A model generated the notes under the pieces. That model saw only the letters and a list, made by a program, of their open reading frames with translations, was not told the DNA's origin and ran no database searches. A stretch of 64,000 bases of DNA from an uncultured Alphaproteobacteria bacterium (GTDB taxonomy: Bacteria > Pseudomonadota > Alphaproteobacteria > CAAGCB01 > CAG-977): NCBI GenBank assembly GCA_934277945.1, contig CAKQWA010000003.1, positions 124,001 to 188,000 of the forward strand, in the 5' to 3' direction. Made by a program: the position numbers and the translations under genes. Position 1 is the stretch's first letter; every line of letters begins with the position of its first letter. Shown one piece after another: positions 18,100-26,631 of the stretch.

Positions 18100-19080
18100 A
18101 TGTCTTACACCCCTCCGTTCACGGTATCGGCAAAAGCCGTATCAAACATTGCGGAAATTTCCGCACTGGTTGAACGATATGCCATCCGCTTGGAACAAAG
18201 AGATGCTTTAAAACTTCGCAAAGCGAATAAAATCAAAACCATTCATTCATCCCTTGCCATTGAGGGAAACTCTTTGTCCGTTGCGCAGGTTTCAGACATT
18301 TTGGACGGGAAAAAGGTTGTCGCTCCACTGCGGGAAATTCAAGAAGTTAAAAACGCATTGGCTGCTTATGATTTGTTTAATGATTTGGATCCGTTTTCCA
18401 TTGATGATCTGTTGAAGGCACACAACGCGATGATGACTGCTTTGGTTGACGAGGCAGGACAGTTTCGCCATGGCGGCGTCGGTGTTTTTTCCGGCGCGGA
18501 AGCGGTTCATATCGCTCCGCCGGCAGACCGGGTATGCGGGTTGATGGCGGATTTGTTTGAATGGTTGAAAACGGCGGAAGACCATCTGCTGATTCGCAGC
18601 TGTGTGTTTCATTACGAATTTGAATTTATTCACCCGTTTGCCGATGGCAACGGGCGAATGGGACGGTTTTGGCAATCGCTTATTTTGTCAAAACTCAATC
18701 CTGTTTTTCAGCATTTGCCCGTCGAAACAATGGTTCATGACAATCAGCTTGCATATTATCAAGCGATCAATGACAGCACACAGGCGGCAGATTCAGGAAT
18801 TTTTATTGATTTTATGACAACGGAAATCCTGAACGCGCTGAAACTTCACAAAGGAGAAGCGGTTGGCACAGTAAATGGCACAGTAAATGGCACACTAAAC
18901 GATATTTCAAATCAAATTTTAGCATTTATCGCAAAAAACCAAGGTGTTCGCGCAAATGTCATTTCTCAAGAACTTCATATCCCGATTAGAACTTTAAGAC
19001 GGTACCTGAAAAAGCTTTCGGAAAACGACATTACCTTTAACGGTTCCTCGAAAACAGGCGGATATTTTATCAAAAAATAA
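18100..19080 (+). CDS. Fic family protein, class II, with C-terminal HTH
   Basis: Second Fic protein in the element, 326 aa. The motif HPFADGNGRMGR (residues ~178-189) contains the catalytic His and nucleotide-binding residues, and the inhibitory helix motif SLAIEG lies near residue 51. After the Fic core is a short linker with a threefold N-G-T repeat (GTVNGTVNGTLN), encoded by 12-bp DNA repeats at about 18870-18899, then a winged-helix segment (LHIPIRTLRRYLKKL). The ATG at 18100 has AAAAGGA 5 bases upstream; ATG at 18094 is in frame but too close to that site. About 130 bp upstream separate it from the broken gene before it. Likely modifies a host protein by NMP transfer; target unknown. 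Confidence 0.88.
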   Translation: MSYTPPFTVSAKAVSNIAEISALVERYAIRLEQRDALKLRKANKIKTIHSSLAIEGNSLSVAQVSDILDGKKVVAPLREIQEVKNALAAYDLFNDLDPFSIDDLLKAHNAMMTALVDEAGQFRHGGVGVFSGAEAVHIAPPADRVCGLMADLFEWLKTAEDHLLIRSCVFHYEFEFIHPFADGNGRMGRFWQSLILSKLNPVFQHLPVETMVHDNQLAYYQAINDSTQAADSGIFIDFMTTEILNALKLHKGEAVGTVNGTVNGTLNDISNQILAFIAKNQGVRANVISQELHIPIRTLRRYLKKLSENDITFNGSSKTGGYFIKK

Positions 19081-19185
19081 CGTCGTTGCGGCGTTTGAGG
19101 TGTTTTTATTGTGGTGTTTGAGACGTTTTCATTGCGGCGTTTGAGGATTTTTTCTCTTCATTAGTGAATTAAACAGACTAAGAAA

Positions 19186-19398
19186 CTATATGTAGTTGAA
19201 AATTTCAGCAACGGCGTATAAAGGCAGATCGGTCAAGTTTTCCGTTTGTTTAAAATTTGCCGTCTTTTTAAAATACCGCTTGCCGAACTCGGTCATCAAC
19301 CATGTTTTTCCGACTTGACGCGCTCCTTGAACGATCAGCGGTTTTCGATCGGATTTTTCTTTCCATTCAACCAGTTGACGCAAAGCCGCTCTTTCCAT
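19186..19398 (-). pseudogene. Remnant of a DUF4143-type AAA ATPase (internal deletion)
   Basis: A 70-codon frame joins two ends of a larger protein. Codons 1-43 match the start of DUF4143-family ATPases, including a P-loop (VQGARQVGKTWLM, compare VTGARQIGKTYLV in the intact relative at 29492). The last ~25 codons (NFKQTENLTDLPLYAVAEIF) resemble the C-terminus of the same family. About 300-350 middle residues are absent. The intact paralogue-like gene lies 10 kb to the right in the same element. No function is expected. Confidence 0.7.
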
Positions 19399-19580
19399 AT
19401 TTTCCTCAATTCACATTTTTTGCACCGAACTTTCAATAAAACATAACACTTTTTTCATAAAAATATCTTTCTTCGGCTTCTGCTCGGAAGAAGCCGGCTT
19501 TTGCGCGGCATAAGCCGCAGAGTTTTGCTTTCGGGCTTTATCCTGCGTCAAGTTCATTTATTTGACGAAGGAGAACGATT

Positions 19581-19859
19581 ATGAACAAAAATAAATCACG
19601 CGATAATGTAAAGCACTGTCTTGTCCGCAATTCGCAGGTGGACACGGAAAAATATCTGACGGCGCGCGATGCCGCCGCCATGCTGTTGGTCAGTTATGAT
19701 ACGCTTGCGCGTTGGCGGCGTTTGGAAATTGAACGGATTCCATATTTGAATATCGGGAGCCGTATCTATTATCGTTATGAAGACATTGTTGCTTTTCGTG
19801 AAAAACATTTTAATCAGGAAGGATACGCCGTCGCAGCCAAACAGGAGGACGGCGAATGA
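19581..19859 (+). CDS. Small AlpA/excisionase-like helix-turn-helix protein
   Basis: A 92-aa protein with a MerR-like winged helix of the AlpA/HTH_17 type: EKYLTARDAAAMLLVSYDTLARWRR, then a wing with YLNIGSRIYYRYEDIVAF. Such proteins act as excisionases or as regulators of integrase and replication genes in phages and ICEs. A GAAGGAG ribosome site precedes the ATG by 8 bases. Its stop overlaps the start of the primase gene by 4 bp (ATGA), so it leads the replication operon. About 180 bp upstream are non-coding and contain a small hairpin (GGCTTCT/AGAAGCC, about 19470-19495) that might affect transcription. Confidence 0.8.
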   Translation: MNKNKSRDNVKHCLVRNSQVDTEKYLTARDAAAMLLVSYDTLARWRRLEIERIPYLNIGSRIYYRYEDIVAFREKHFNQEGYAVAAKQEDGE

Positions 19860-20746
19860 TTCCCGCATTTTTAGAAAACGCTTTGGCGCTGGATTCAATT
19901 CCCGTTCCGAAACAAGACATCTCATCCGATAAATTCACCCGTTGGGGCAAAAACGACTGCTTTTGGGCGAAAGCCGTGTGCAACGGCTTTATCTACGGCG
20001 ATTTTTCCAAAGCCGTTTCCAAAAGCGTTTTTCCGCAAGCCCCGGAACATTTATCCCGCGCATTTGTCGAAATGCGGCGCAAAGCCGTTGAGCAAGAACG
20101 GTTGGAAGCCCGTCGTCAACAAGAATGCTATTGGGCAAAGTGCGCCCAACGCGCTCAAAAAATTTGGAACGGGGCGAAACCCGTTCAAACGCATCCGTAT
20201 TTAACCCGCAAGAAAATTAAAGGCAGCGGTTTGAAAATAACCGTGTCGCGTTCGCTGATTATTCCGCTTCGCGATGTGAACGGGAAAATTTGGACGCTGG
20301 AATACATTACGGAGCAAGGCAAAAAATTCATGATGAAAAGCGGTTTGAAAAAAGGACGCTTTTATATGTTCGGCAAGCCGGCAAAACGTTTGTTTTTGTG
20401 CGAAGGCTATGCGACGGCGGAAAGTGTTTATTCCGTGGTCAAAGAATGTACGGTTTGCTGCGTCGATGCCGGCAATTTAAAGGAAGTCGCCTCCGAACTG
20501 CGCCGAAAGTATCCCGAAATCGAGATGATTTTTTGCGCCGATAATGACAAATACGGAATGTTTAACACCGGCAGGGAAAAAGCGGCGCAAGCCGCAAAAT
20601 CAGTCAAAGGTCGTGTCGTATATCCGTTTTTCAAAACGACACAAGAAGCGACGTATCCGACGGATTTTAACGATTTGCTTTGTTTGGACGGTGCTGCCGC
20701 CGTGCATCATCAACTTTTCAAAATCTGGGGAATAACGCATGAGTGA
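19856..20746 (+). CDS. TOPRIM-domain primase-like protein
   Basis: A 296-aa protein like the TOPRIM-containing primases of plasmids and phages. The N-terminal ~90 residues have a pattern common in these proteins (FTRWGKNDCFWAKA), and a TOPRIM domain occupies roughly 170-280: the glutamate motif LFLCEGYATAESVY near residue 180, VCCVDAGNL, and the acidic motif MIFCADNDK near 224. No zinc ribbon or helicase domain is seen; the helicase-like role may fall to the DUF3987 protein encoded next, whose start overlaps this gene by 8 bp. Most likely supports replication or second-strand synthesis after transfer. Confidence 0.82.
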   Translation: MIPAFLENALALDSIPVPKQDISSDKFTRWGKNDCFWAKAVCNGFIYGDFSKAVSKSVFPQAPEHLSRAFVEMRRKAVEQERLEARRQQECYWAKCAQRAQKIWNGAKPVQTHPYLTRKKIKGSGLKITVSRSLIIPLRDVNGKIWTLEYITEQGKKFMMKSGLKKGRFYMFGKPAKRLFLCEGYATAESVYSVVKECTVCCVDAGNLKEVASELRRKYPEIEMIFCADNDKYGMFNTGREKAAQAAKSVKGRVVYPFFKTTQEATYPTDFNDLLCLDGAAAVHHQLFKIWGITHE

Positions 20747-22283
20747 GCGGAATCTCGGCAATTTCGGAAAGCCGGAGGAACCGATGGCGGATTCCGACAG
20801 GTTTGACGAACAATGCAAAAAGGAAATCGAAGGCAATCTCGGTAATTTGGAGCCGATATGGGATGAACCGTTTTTGTTTTCCGAAGCCGTCCTGCCGGAA
20901 ATCGCGTCGGATGTTTTGCCATCGCCGCTTAAAGAGTTCGCGGTTTCCCTGTCGGCGAATTTGGAAACGCCTGAAAGCGCGGCGGTTTTGTGCTGTCTAA
21001 GCGTTTTGGCAACGGCGGTGCAAGGCAAGTTCGATGTTGCCGTTTCCAAGGATTATCACGAACCTTTGAACCTGTATGTTATGGTCGCCATGCCGCCCGC
21101 GAACAGAAAGTCAAGCATTTTAAGACAATGCCTTGCTCCTTTGCGGAATTATGAAAAAGAAATCAGCGCAAAGCTGATGCCGCAAATTCGGCGGGAAGTA
21201 TCGCTGTATCTTTCCAAAAAACAGGAAATCGAATTGATGCGCCGCAAATTGTCGGGCAACGATAATACGCACTTAATCGAAGAAATCGCCGAAAAGGAAG
21301 CGGAATTGAAAGAGCCGAGCGTTTGTCCGAAATACTTTTTGACGGATACGACGACGGAAAGTCTTGCTCTTGCGTTGGAAGAACAGAACGGGCGCATAGC
21401 CTTGCTCAGCGATGAAGGCGGCTTGATCGACACATGGAGCGGACTTTATTCCGGCGGCATCGCCAACATTGATGTGCTTCTTAAAGGTTGGGACGGCGGC
21501 GATCTGCGCATTAAACGCAAAGACAAGGAAATTTTTCTCTCACCGTTAATCACTCTGTTTTTGATCGTCCAACCGGTCATCTTGGAAAATTTGTCAAAAA
21601 ACAAGGTATTTTGCGGCAAAGGATTTTTTGAACGCTTTTTGTTTTGCGTACCCGCCTCTAAAATAGGCTACCGAAAACACAACTTTCAATCCATAGACGA
21701 AATTGCGTCGAATGAATATCATAAGGCGATATATGATTTATTGCGCTCTAATAAAAATGGTGTTTCGTTGACACTTTCAAATCAGGCTTTCGCATTGTGG
21801 CGGGATTTTCAAAATAAGGTCGAGTACAGCTTGCGCAACGGACAGCCTCTGTACGATTGTCAAGGATGGGGCGGAAAAATCAGCGGACAGGTAATACGCA
21901 TAGCGGGACTGTTGCACTTGGCTCAAACACGCGGAAAAACAACCGTCATTAAAGAAAGTATTATGAAAAACGCTCTGCGTATCGGCGATGTTTTAATCAC
22001 TCACGCGCAAAGCGTGTTTAATGAGTTTACTTTTTATTCGGATAACAAAACCCGCGATGCCGCGACGGTTTGGAACGCCGTCAAGCAAATGAAATCGCTT
22101 TGTTTTACGCAAAAGGATTTAACGGTCGCTCTGCGGCATAAAATGCTGGCCGAGCGTATTCGTGAAGCCGTTCCGATTTTGATTGACCGCAACCTGATTT
22201 CAGATCCGATATTCAGCAACGGCGGGCGCACACTGACATATCAAGTCAATCCGATTGCACTGGAAAGGGACGGTCATGACTGA
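20739..22283 (+). CDS. DUF3987 domain protein (replication module)
   Basis: A 514-aa protein of the DUF3987 family, often encoded beside TOPRIM primases in mobile elements and thought to be ATPase/helicase-like. Visible family features are LAVLATAVQGKFDVAV-like sequence near residue 95, MPPANRKSSILRQCLAP (a modified P-loop-like segment) near 115, and the LLSDEGGLIDTWSG motif near 225. A predicted coiled coil lies at about 140-190. It overlaps the primase gene by 8 bp and the following small gene by 8 bp. The exact biochemical activity is not known; assignment to replication is from family context. Confidence 0.8.
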   Translation: MSERNLGNFGKPEEPMADSDRFDEQCKKEIEGNLGNLEPIWDEPFLFSEAVLPEIASDVLPSPLKEFAVSLSANLETPESAAVLCCLSVLATAVQGKFDVAVSKDYHEPLNLYVMVAMPPANRKSSILRQCLAPLRNYEKEISAKLMPQIRREVSLYLSKKQEIELMRRKLSGNDNTHLIEEIAEKEAELKEPSVCPKYFLTDTTTESLALALEEQNGRIALLSDEGGLIDTWSGLYSGGIANIDVLLKGWDGGDLRIKRKDKEIFLSPLITLFLIVQPVILENLSKNKVFCGKGFFERFLFCVPASKIGYRKHNFQSIDEIASNEYHKAIYDLLRSNKNGVSLTLSNQAFALWRDFQNKVEYSLRNGQPLYDCQGWGGKISGQVIRIAGLLHLAQTRGKTTVIKESIMKNALRIGDVLITHAQSVFNEFTFYSDNKTRDAATVWNAVKQMKSLCFTQKDLTVALRHKMLAERIREAVPILIDRNLISDPIFSNGGRTLTYQVNPIALERDGHD

Positions 22284-22452
22284 ACCGTCAAAAGCGGATT
22301 TTAATGTCCGTGATTATTTGGAACGTGCGAGAAAGCGGGAAGAATTGATTGAACGAATCGAAGCCTATTTAAAAGAGCAGCAAATATCGGAAAAAACCTT
22401 TGAAGACGTTGCTTTTATCGCAAATTTGAAAACTAAGGAAAGCAACCGATAA
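22276..22452 (+). CDS. Small hypothetical protein at end of primase operon
   Basis: A 58-aa charged helical protein (NVRDYLERARKREELIERIEAYLKEQQI). I do not recognise the family. The ATG at 22276 overlaps the DUF3987 stop by 8 bp, and GGAAAGGGACGG just upstream serves as ribosome site. A strong hairpin follows its stop. Translation coupled to DUF3987 makes it likely to be a real gene, perhaps a regulator or cofactor of the replication proteins. Confidence 0.6.
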   Translation: MTEPSKADFNVRDYLERARKREELIERIEAYLKEQQISEKTFEDVAFIANLKTKESNR

Positions 22453-22461
22453 TTTTGCGGG

Positions 22462-22491
22462 TAACAGAGGGGCGGTTTAGCCCCTCTGTTA
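22462..22491. terminator. Strong hairpin between convergent genes
   Basis: A 12-bp perfect stem TAACAGAGGGGC / GCCCCTCTGTTA with a six-base loop (GGTTTA). It lies between the end of the plus-strand primase operon and the end of the minus-strand gene at 22501. There is no T-run after it, so it may be a bidirectional terminator or an mRNA-stabilising hairpin. Confidence 0.6.
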
Positions 22492-22500
22492 TGGTTGAGA

Positions 22501-23064
22501 TCAGAACGGGATAGAGTCCTGTTCGCGCGCCTTGGATTTCGCCTTGGATTTTTTGGGGACGGCGGATTGCGTTTGCGCTTGGGTTAAGGACGGCGGGTCA
22601 ATGCCGTCGGGTGTTACGGTTTGCGCTTTTTCGTTTTGTTTTTCAAAGCGTTCGCGGGTATAGCCGGCGACCTTCATCAATTCATCGACGGATTTGCCCT
22701 GATGAATCAGTTTTTGAACGAAGGCGGGACTGTCCAGTTTATTGCGGGCTTTCATCCATTCGGCTTTGTCGATTTCGTCCTGCGTCATTTCCTTTGTGTT
22801 GCGGAACTGCTGATAGGCGTTGTCGATGCGGGTGTTAAAGCCGTCTTTGCCGTCCAGCCGTTCAAACTTGACCCATAATTGATCTTCTTTCGCGTACACG
22901 GATTTGACGCGCACGGGCGCGACCTCGTAGCCTTTGAAAGTTTGCGATTTGCCGAACTCGCCCTCGAAAACGGGGCGGCGAATCAAACCTTCCTGCCCCG
23001 CCAGAATGTTTTTCGTCGGCTCCGTTTCCTCAAACTGTTCTTCAAGATTTTTAGTGTCTGACAT
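22501..23064 (-). CDS. Hypothetical protein with SSB-like acidic C-terminal tail
   Basis: A 187-aa protein of unknown family. The ATG at 23064 has AAGGAG 6 bases upstream; the in-frame extension before it is not supported. It contains a central region that could form a beta-rich fold (YEVAPVRVKSVYAKEDQLWVKFERLDG) and ends with a low-complexity lysine/alanine stretch followed by EQDSIPF. That last part resembles the D-x-x-P-F tip by which bacterial single-stranded DNA-binding protein recruits partners. Between the primase module and the transfer genes, a role in ssDNA handling would make sense, but no OB-fold is recognisable by eye. It is the only minus-strand gene in this part. Confidence 0.6.
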   Translation of the reverse strand: MSDTKNLEEQFEETEPTKNILAGQEGLIRRPVFEGEFGKSQTFKGYEVAPVRVKSVYAKEDQLWVKFERLDGKDGFNTRIDNAYQQFRNTKEMTQDEIDKAEWMKARNKLDSPAFVQKLIHQGKSVDELMKVAGYTRERFEKQNEKAQTVTPDGIDPPSLTQAQTQSAVPKKSKAKSKAREQDSIPF

Positions 23065-23365
23065 AATTTTCTCCTTAAATTTTCTTGATGAATGAAAGCC
23101 TCTCAACTCTTTCAAACGTCAGTAAAGTTAAAAGCAAAAATTTTTTGCTTGCATAATTCTGAAATAGTTTTAATCTTCTTGTAAAGAAAAAACTCAATAA
23201 CTGCAACGCTTTACGCAACAAACAACCGTTTGCGACACAATAAAGCAAAGTACAAACAAATATCGTCAAATGCAGTCGATTTCAGTTTGAAGTTTTGCGA
23301 AAACGGTAAAAGTGTCTGGTTATTGTTTTGCTCCGATTGTTTGCGCGTATCAATCGGAGAATGAT

Positions 23366-23692
23366 ATGAAACACACACCTTCTTTCTTTACTGCCCGAAA
23401 CATTTGCCTTGTCGTTTTGTCTGTTCTGTGTTTGACGTGCGCCAAGGAGGTTTATGCCGCGATGCCGGTGCTGAACGCCAACCCGTTCACGCAGGCGCAG
23501 AACGCCCTGAAAACCCTGATCGAAAACGCCGTTACGCTTGGCAAGTGGCTGGCGATGGCTTGTATGGTCGTCTGCTTTTTAGCGTCGTTGACGGATCGGT
23601 TTAAAAAAGAAACCTGCATCAGACTGGCGATCATTATGGCGGCGTTTTCGGGCTTGGGCTGGATTGCCGAACTGTTTATGGGGGCGATGTAA
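23366..23692 (+). CDS. virB2: VirB2-like pilin subunit
   Basis: Precursor of the T4SS pilus subunit, 108 aa. It has a signal peptide (residues ~8-35, ending in VYA-AMP) and two hydrophobic helices (TLGKWLAMACMVVCFLASL and IRLAIIMAAFSGLGWIAELF) joined by a short basic loop, the typical TrbC/VirB2 layout. The ATG at 23366 follows CGGAGA; upstream residues are dropped because they are outside the signal peptide. Its stop overlaps the virB3 start by 1 bp, placing it first in the virB2-3-4 cluster. Confidence 0.85.
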   Translation: MKHTPSFFTARNICLVVLSVLCLTCAKEVYAAMPVLNANPFTQAQNALKTLIENAVTLGKWLAMACMVVCFLASLTDRFKKETCIRLAIIMAAFSGLGWIAELFMGAM

Positions 23693-24006
23693 TGCCGTCG
23701 GTTATTTACGGCTCTGCGACAAAGCCGCCCAAAACATTGTTCGTCGCAAATTCGCTGCTGTATTGCGAGATCTTCGGCGCGGTCGCGCTGACGATTTTGG
23801 CGCGGGAACCGATGCTGACGGTCATTTGCGCGGTCGCTTCCCACGCGTTCTGTATCGGATTGACCAACAGGGAACCGCATATCAACAACATCTTGCGCAA
23901 CGCGTATTGGCGTTTGTGCGAAACCGCCGGCTTTAAAATCACAGGCATGCCGGGGTTTAAAACGAAAAGCCTCTTTAAAGAAACGGGGTTTTGCTATGAG
24001 CTTTGA
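23692..24006 (+). CDS. virB3: VirB3-like inner membrane protein
   Basis: A 104-aa T4SS component. VirB3 proteins are short, with one or two N-terminal membrane segments (here SLLYCEIFGAVALTILA and VICAVASHAFCIG) and sit at the inner membrane with VirB4. The GSATKPPKTLF start is similar to the pattern before the helix in this family. It overlaps virB4 by 11 bp, a common coupling; in some systems the two are fused. Confidence 0.85.
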   Translation: MPSVIYGSATKPPKTLFVANSLLYCEIFGAVALTILAREPMLTVICAVASHAFCIGLTNREPHINNILRNAYWRLCETAGFKITGMPGFKTKSLFKETGFCYEL

Positions 24007-26326
24007 GTTTCTGCTGCCGCTGATCGGCGCGGGGGCTTGCGCCGCGCTGACATATCGCGCTTTTGCTCCGCAGAACAGGGCGGAAAATCTAACGTTTGTC
24101 GAGGACGAAGTGCCATTGGCGGCGATTAAAGGCGAAACGCTGGTGCTGACCCGAACGGAGCAGATGTTCAAGGTGGTGGAACTTGCGGGACAAAGCGTCG
24201 CGGGCAAGCGGTCGGACGATTTGGAAAAAGCGGCGTCGGCGCGTGCCTTGTTTTATCGGAACGTGTCGGAAAACAAGGTTCATTTGCGGATTGTCAGCCA
24301 AAAGACGCTGTTTCCCGCGGCTAAAAAAGCCCCGTGCGGCAATCCGTTTTTGGATGAGATGGGTAAACGCTGGGAAAACCGGCTGGAAACATCGTTTAAA
24401 ACAAGGCACTTTGTCGTCGTGTCGGCGGCTTCGGAAGCCGAAATCGATGCCGTCGTGCGGGAAATTTTCACCGCGCTTGCCGACTTGGAACCGAAAGTCC
24501 TGACCAAAAGCGGCAAAGACGGCGTATCGCCTTTGCTGTCGTTTTTGTCGTCGTTTTACAACGCGGGGGAAATCCCCGTATCGGACGCGGAAACGAACAT
24601 TCACCGCATTGAACGGTCGAGAATTAAAATCGAACGGACGGGATTGATCACGCAAACGTTCGGCGCGGTGCAAACGTTCCGCCTTGTGTTCGGGATAAAG
24701 GATTTCGGCGAAGACGTGTCGGCGAAAATCTATGACGGAGTGCTTGCGCTTCCTTATCCGATGACGGTATCGACGCACGTTCAGCCCGTTGCAAAATCCG
24801 ACGCTTTGGCGAACCTCGACAAGCGCAGGTCGCAAATGAATCTGGGCAGGAAAGAGTTTAACACGCAGGCGAACGAAGAAATCAAGTCTTTGCGTGACAA
24901 AGTCGATTCCGACAAGCTGTCTTTGGCGAACGTCGAATTGACGGTGTTTTTGAACTTGTCGGACAAAGCGCAAATACATAAAGCCGCGCAAGACGTGTAC
25001 GGCGTGCTGGGCAGATTCGGCATCCGCCCCGTGTTGGAAGAACAGCTCGCCATGCCGAAGTTTTGGGGGCAAACGCCGGGGCGGGATTATTTTAACCGCG
25101 AACTGCTTTTGACATCGTCGAACCTTGCCGACTTATGCCCGATGACGCGGGCGGAAACGGGCTTGACGCGGTGCGATTGGGGCGACCGTCCGGTCTGCCG
25201 GTTCCCGAGCGTTCCTTCCGGCAATCCGTTCGGGTTCACGTTTCACGCGACGGCGGAGGATCAGGCTCCGCCGCATTGCGCCGTGTTCGCGCCGACCGGT
25301 TCGGGCAAAACGGTGCTGATTCTGCATCTGGTCGCGCAAGCTCTGGCAGCGTATCACGATTTGTCCGTATTTATGCTCGACCGCGACAACGGCGTGACGG
25401 TGTTCACGGACTTGGTCGGCGGAACGTATCATCAAATCAGTCAGGACGGGGAAATCAGCTTGAACCCGTTCGACTGCGAAGCGGGCGAAGAAACGACGCT
25501 GAATCTGTTTATGCAAATCCTGACAAACGCGGAAACGGAAGCGGAAAAGAAGGACATTCGGATATTCGTGTCCGAAATGCTGAAACAGCCGCGCTTCAAT
25601 CGCCGAATGGATCTGTACGCGGCGGAGCTGACTCCGAACGGCGCGTTTAAGGACAAGCTGGAAAAGTGGGTGAAAGGCAGCACTTTGAACGCCAAACTGT
25701 TCAACGGGGAGAAGGACACACTGGACGTGACGAAAAGCCGGCTGAACGTGTTCGGACTGGACAACGTGAAAGACGACGCGAACGCGGCGGCGGCGTTGTT
25801 CTTTTACCTGTTCAAAAAGATTGAACGGAACGCGCAAAGCGGCAAGCCGTCTTTGCTGATTGTGGACGAAGCGCCGACCTTGCTTTCGTCCGAACCGTTG
25901 AAAGCGGAAATCGAAAAGCTGCTGAAAACCGCCCGCAAACAGCGCATGGCGATATTTATGGCGTTTCAGGGAACAAACGATTTGAAAACATTGAACATCA
26001 AGGAAACGATTTTGACGAACTGCCACACGCGGTTTTTCTATGACGGATGCGCGGGAACGGCGGAGGAAATCGACGGGTTCAACCTGACGGAAAGCGAAAC
26101 GGAGTTCGTCTTGACCAAAGGGGCAAAGATAGAGGGCGCGAAACGTCCCGTTTTAATGCAGAGAAACCGCCTGAACGTGTTTTTGGAAACGGATATGAGC
26201 TGTCTGGGCGAATACTTGAACGCTTTTAAAGGCGGCGCGAAAACCGTGCGTTTTTGGAACTACGCGAAACGCAACGCCGAAAACCCGATCGAATACTTTC
26301 TCAAACACTACGGAGACGCCCGATGA
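23996..26326 (+). CDS. virB4: VirB4-like T4SS ATPase
   Basis: Cytoplasmic/inner-membrane AAA+-type ATPase that powers pilus assembly and substrate transfer. It is 776 aa. The N-terminal ~350 residues form the CagE/TrbE/VirB domain, the P-loop APTGSGKTVLIL is at residues ~431-442, and the Walker B SLLIVDEAPTL near 620 is followed by ARKQRMAIFMAFQG, the family's conserved segment. The ATGA overlap with the next gene (26323) suggests one transcript. Intact by length and motifs. Confidence 0.93.
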   Translation: MSFEFLLPLIGAGACAALTYRAFAPQNRAENLTFVEDEVPLAAIKGETLVLTRTEQMFKVVELAGQSVAGKRSDDLEKAASARALFYRNVSENKVHLRIVSQKTLFPAAKKAPCGNPFLDEMGKRWENRLETSFKTRHFVVVSAASEAEIDAVVREIFTALADLEPKVLTKSGKDGVSPLLSFLSSFYNAGEIPVSDAETNIHRIERSRIKIERTGLITQTFGAVQTFRLVFGIKDFGEDVSAKIYDGVLALPYPMTVSTHVQPVAKSDALANLDKRRSQMNLGRKEFNTQANEEIKSLRDKVDSDKLSLANVELTVFLNLSDKAQIHKAAQDVYGVLGRFGIRPVLEEQLAMPKFWGQTPGRDYFNRELLLTSSNLADLCPMTRAETGLTRCDWGDRPVCRFPSVPSGNPFGFTFHATAEDQAPPHCAVFAPTGSGKTVLILHLVAQALAAYHDLSVFMLDRDNGVTVFTDLVGGTYHQISQDGEISLNPFDCEAGEETTLNLFMQILTNAETEAEKKDIRIFVSEMLKQPRFNRRMDLYAAELTPNGAFKDKLEKWVKGSTLNAKLFNGEKDTLDVTKSRLNVFGLDNVKDDANAAAALFFYLFKKIERNAQSGKPSLLIVDEAPTLLSSEPLKAEIEKLLKTARKQRMAIFMAFQGTNDLKTLNIKETILTNCHTRFFYDGCAGTAEEIDGFNLTESETEFVLTKGAKIEGAKRPVLMQRNRLNVFLETDMSCLGEYLNAFKGGAKTVRFWNYAKRNAENPIEYFLKHYGDAR

Positions 26327-26631
26327 AGAAAGAGAAAATCAAAAAATTACTGCCGTTTGCGGCGGAGATTCTTAAAAACGCCGATATCCGAACGATTCTT
26401 TCTCCGTCGGAACAAGAACAAGCGGAGCGTATTGTCCGTATTTTGCTATACAGCGTGTCCGATTTGCGGGCGCGAAAAATCATTTTGCTGCGGGCAAACG
26501 GCGCGTGCTGGAAAACAATTCAGCGGAATGTCAATCTGTCCCGCTGGCAAGCGCGGCGGCTGTATGACAAGGGTATTCTTGAAATCTGTCGGGAAATGGA
26601 AATCAAAAATACTTTTTCACGGCTTGATTGA
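26323..26631 (+). CDS. Small helix-turn-helix protein, paralogue A
   Basis: A 102-aa protein with a C-terminal HTH (LRARKIILLRANGACWKTIQRNVNLSRWQARRLYDKG). It is clearly related to the product at 29111 (DLRARRIVWLRSQGLCWESVAKEVGLTESQAKRVF), and both resemble small HTH proteins of the DUF6362 type. It starts within the virB4 stop (ATGA) after GGAG. The C-terminal ~12 residues (KNTFSRLD) have no match in the paralogue, and this end overlaps the convergent Fic gene by 29 bp, so the original 3' end may have been replaced when the Fic cargo arrived. Probable DNA-binding regulator of transfer genes. Confidence 0.65.
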   Translation: MKKEKIKKLLPFAAEILKNADIRTILSPSEQEQAERIVRILLYSVSDLRARKIILLRANGACWKTIQRNVNLSRWQARRLYDKGILEICREMEIKNTFSRLD

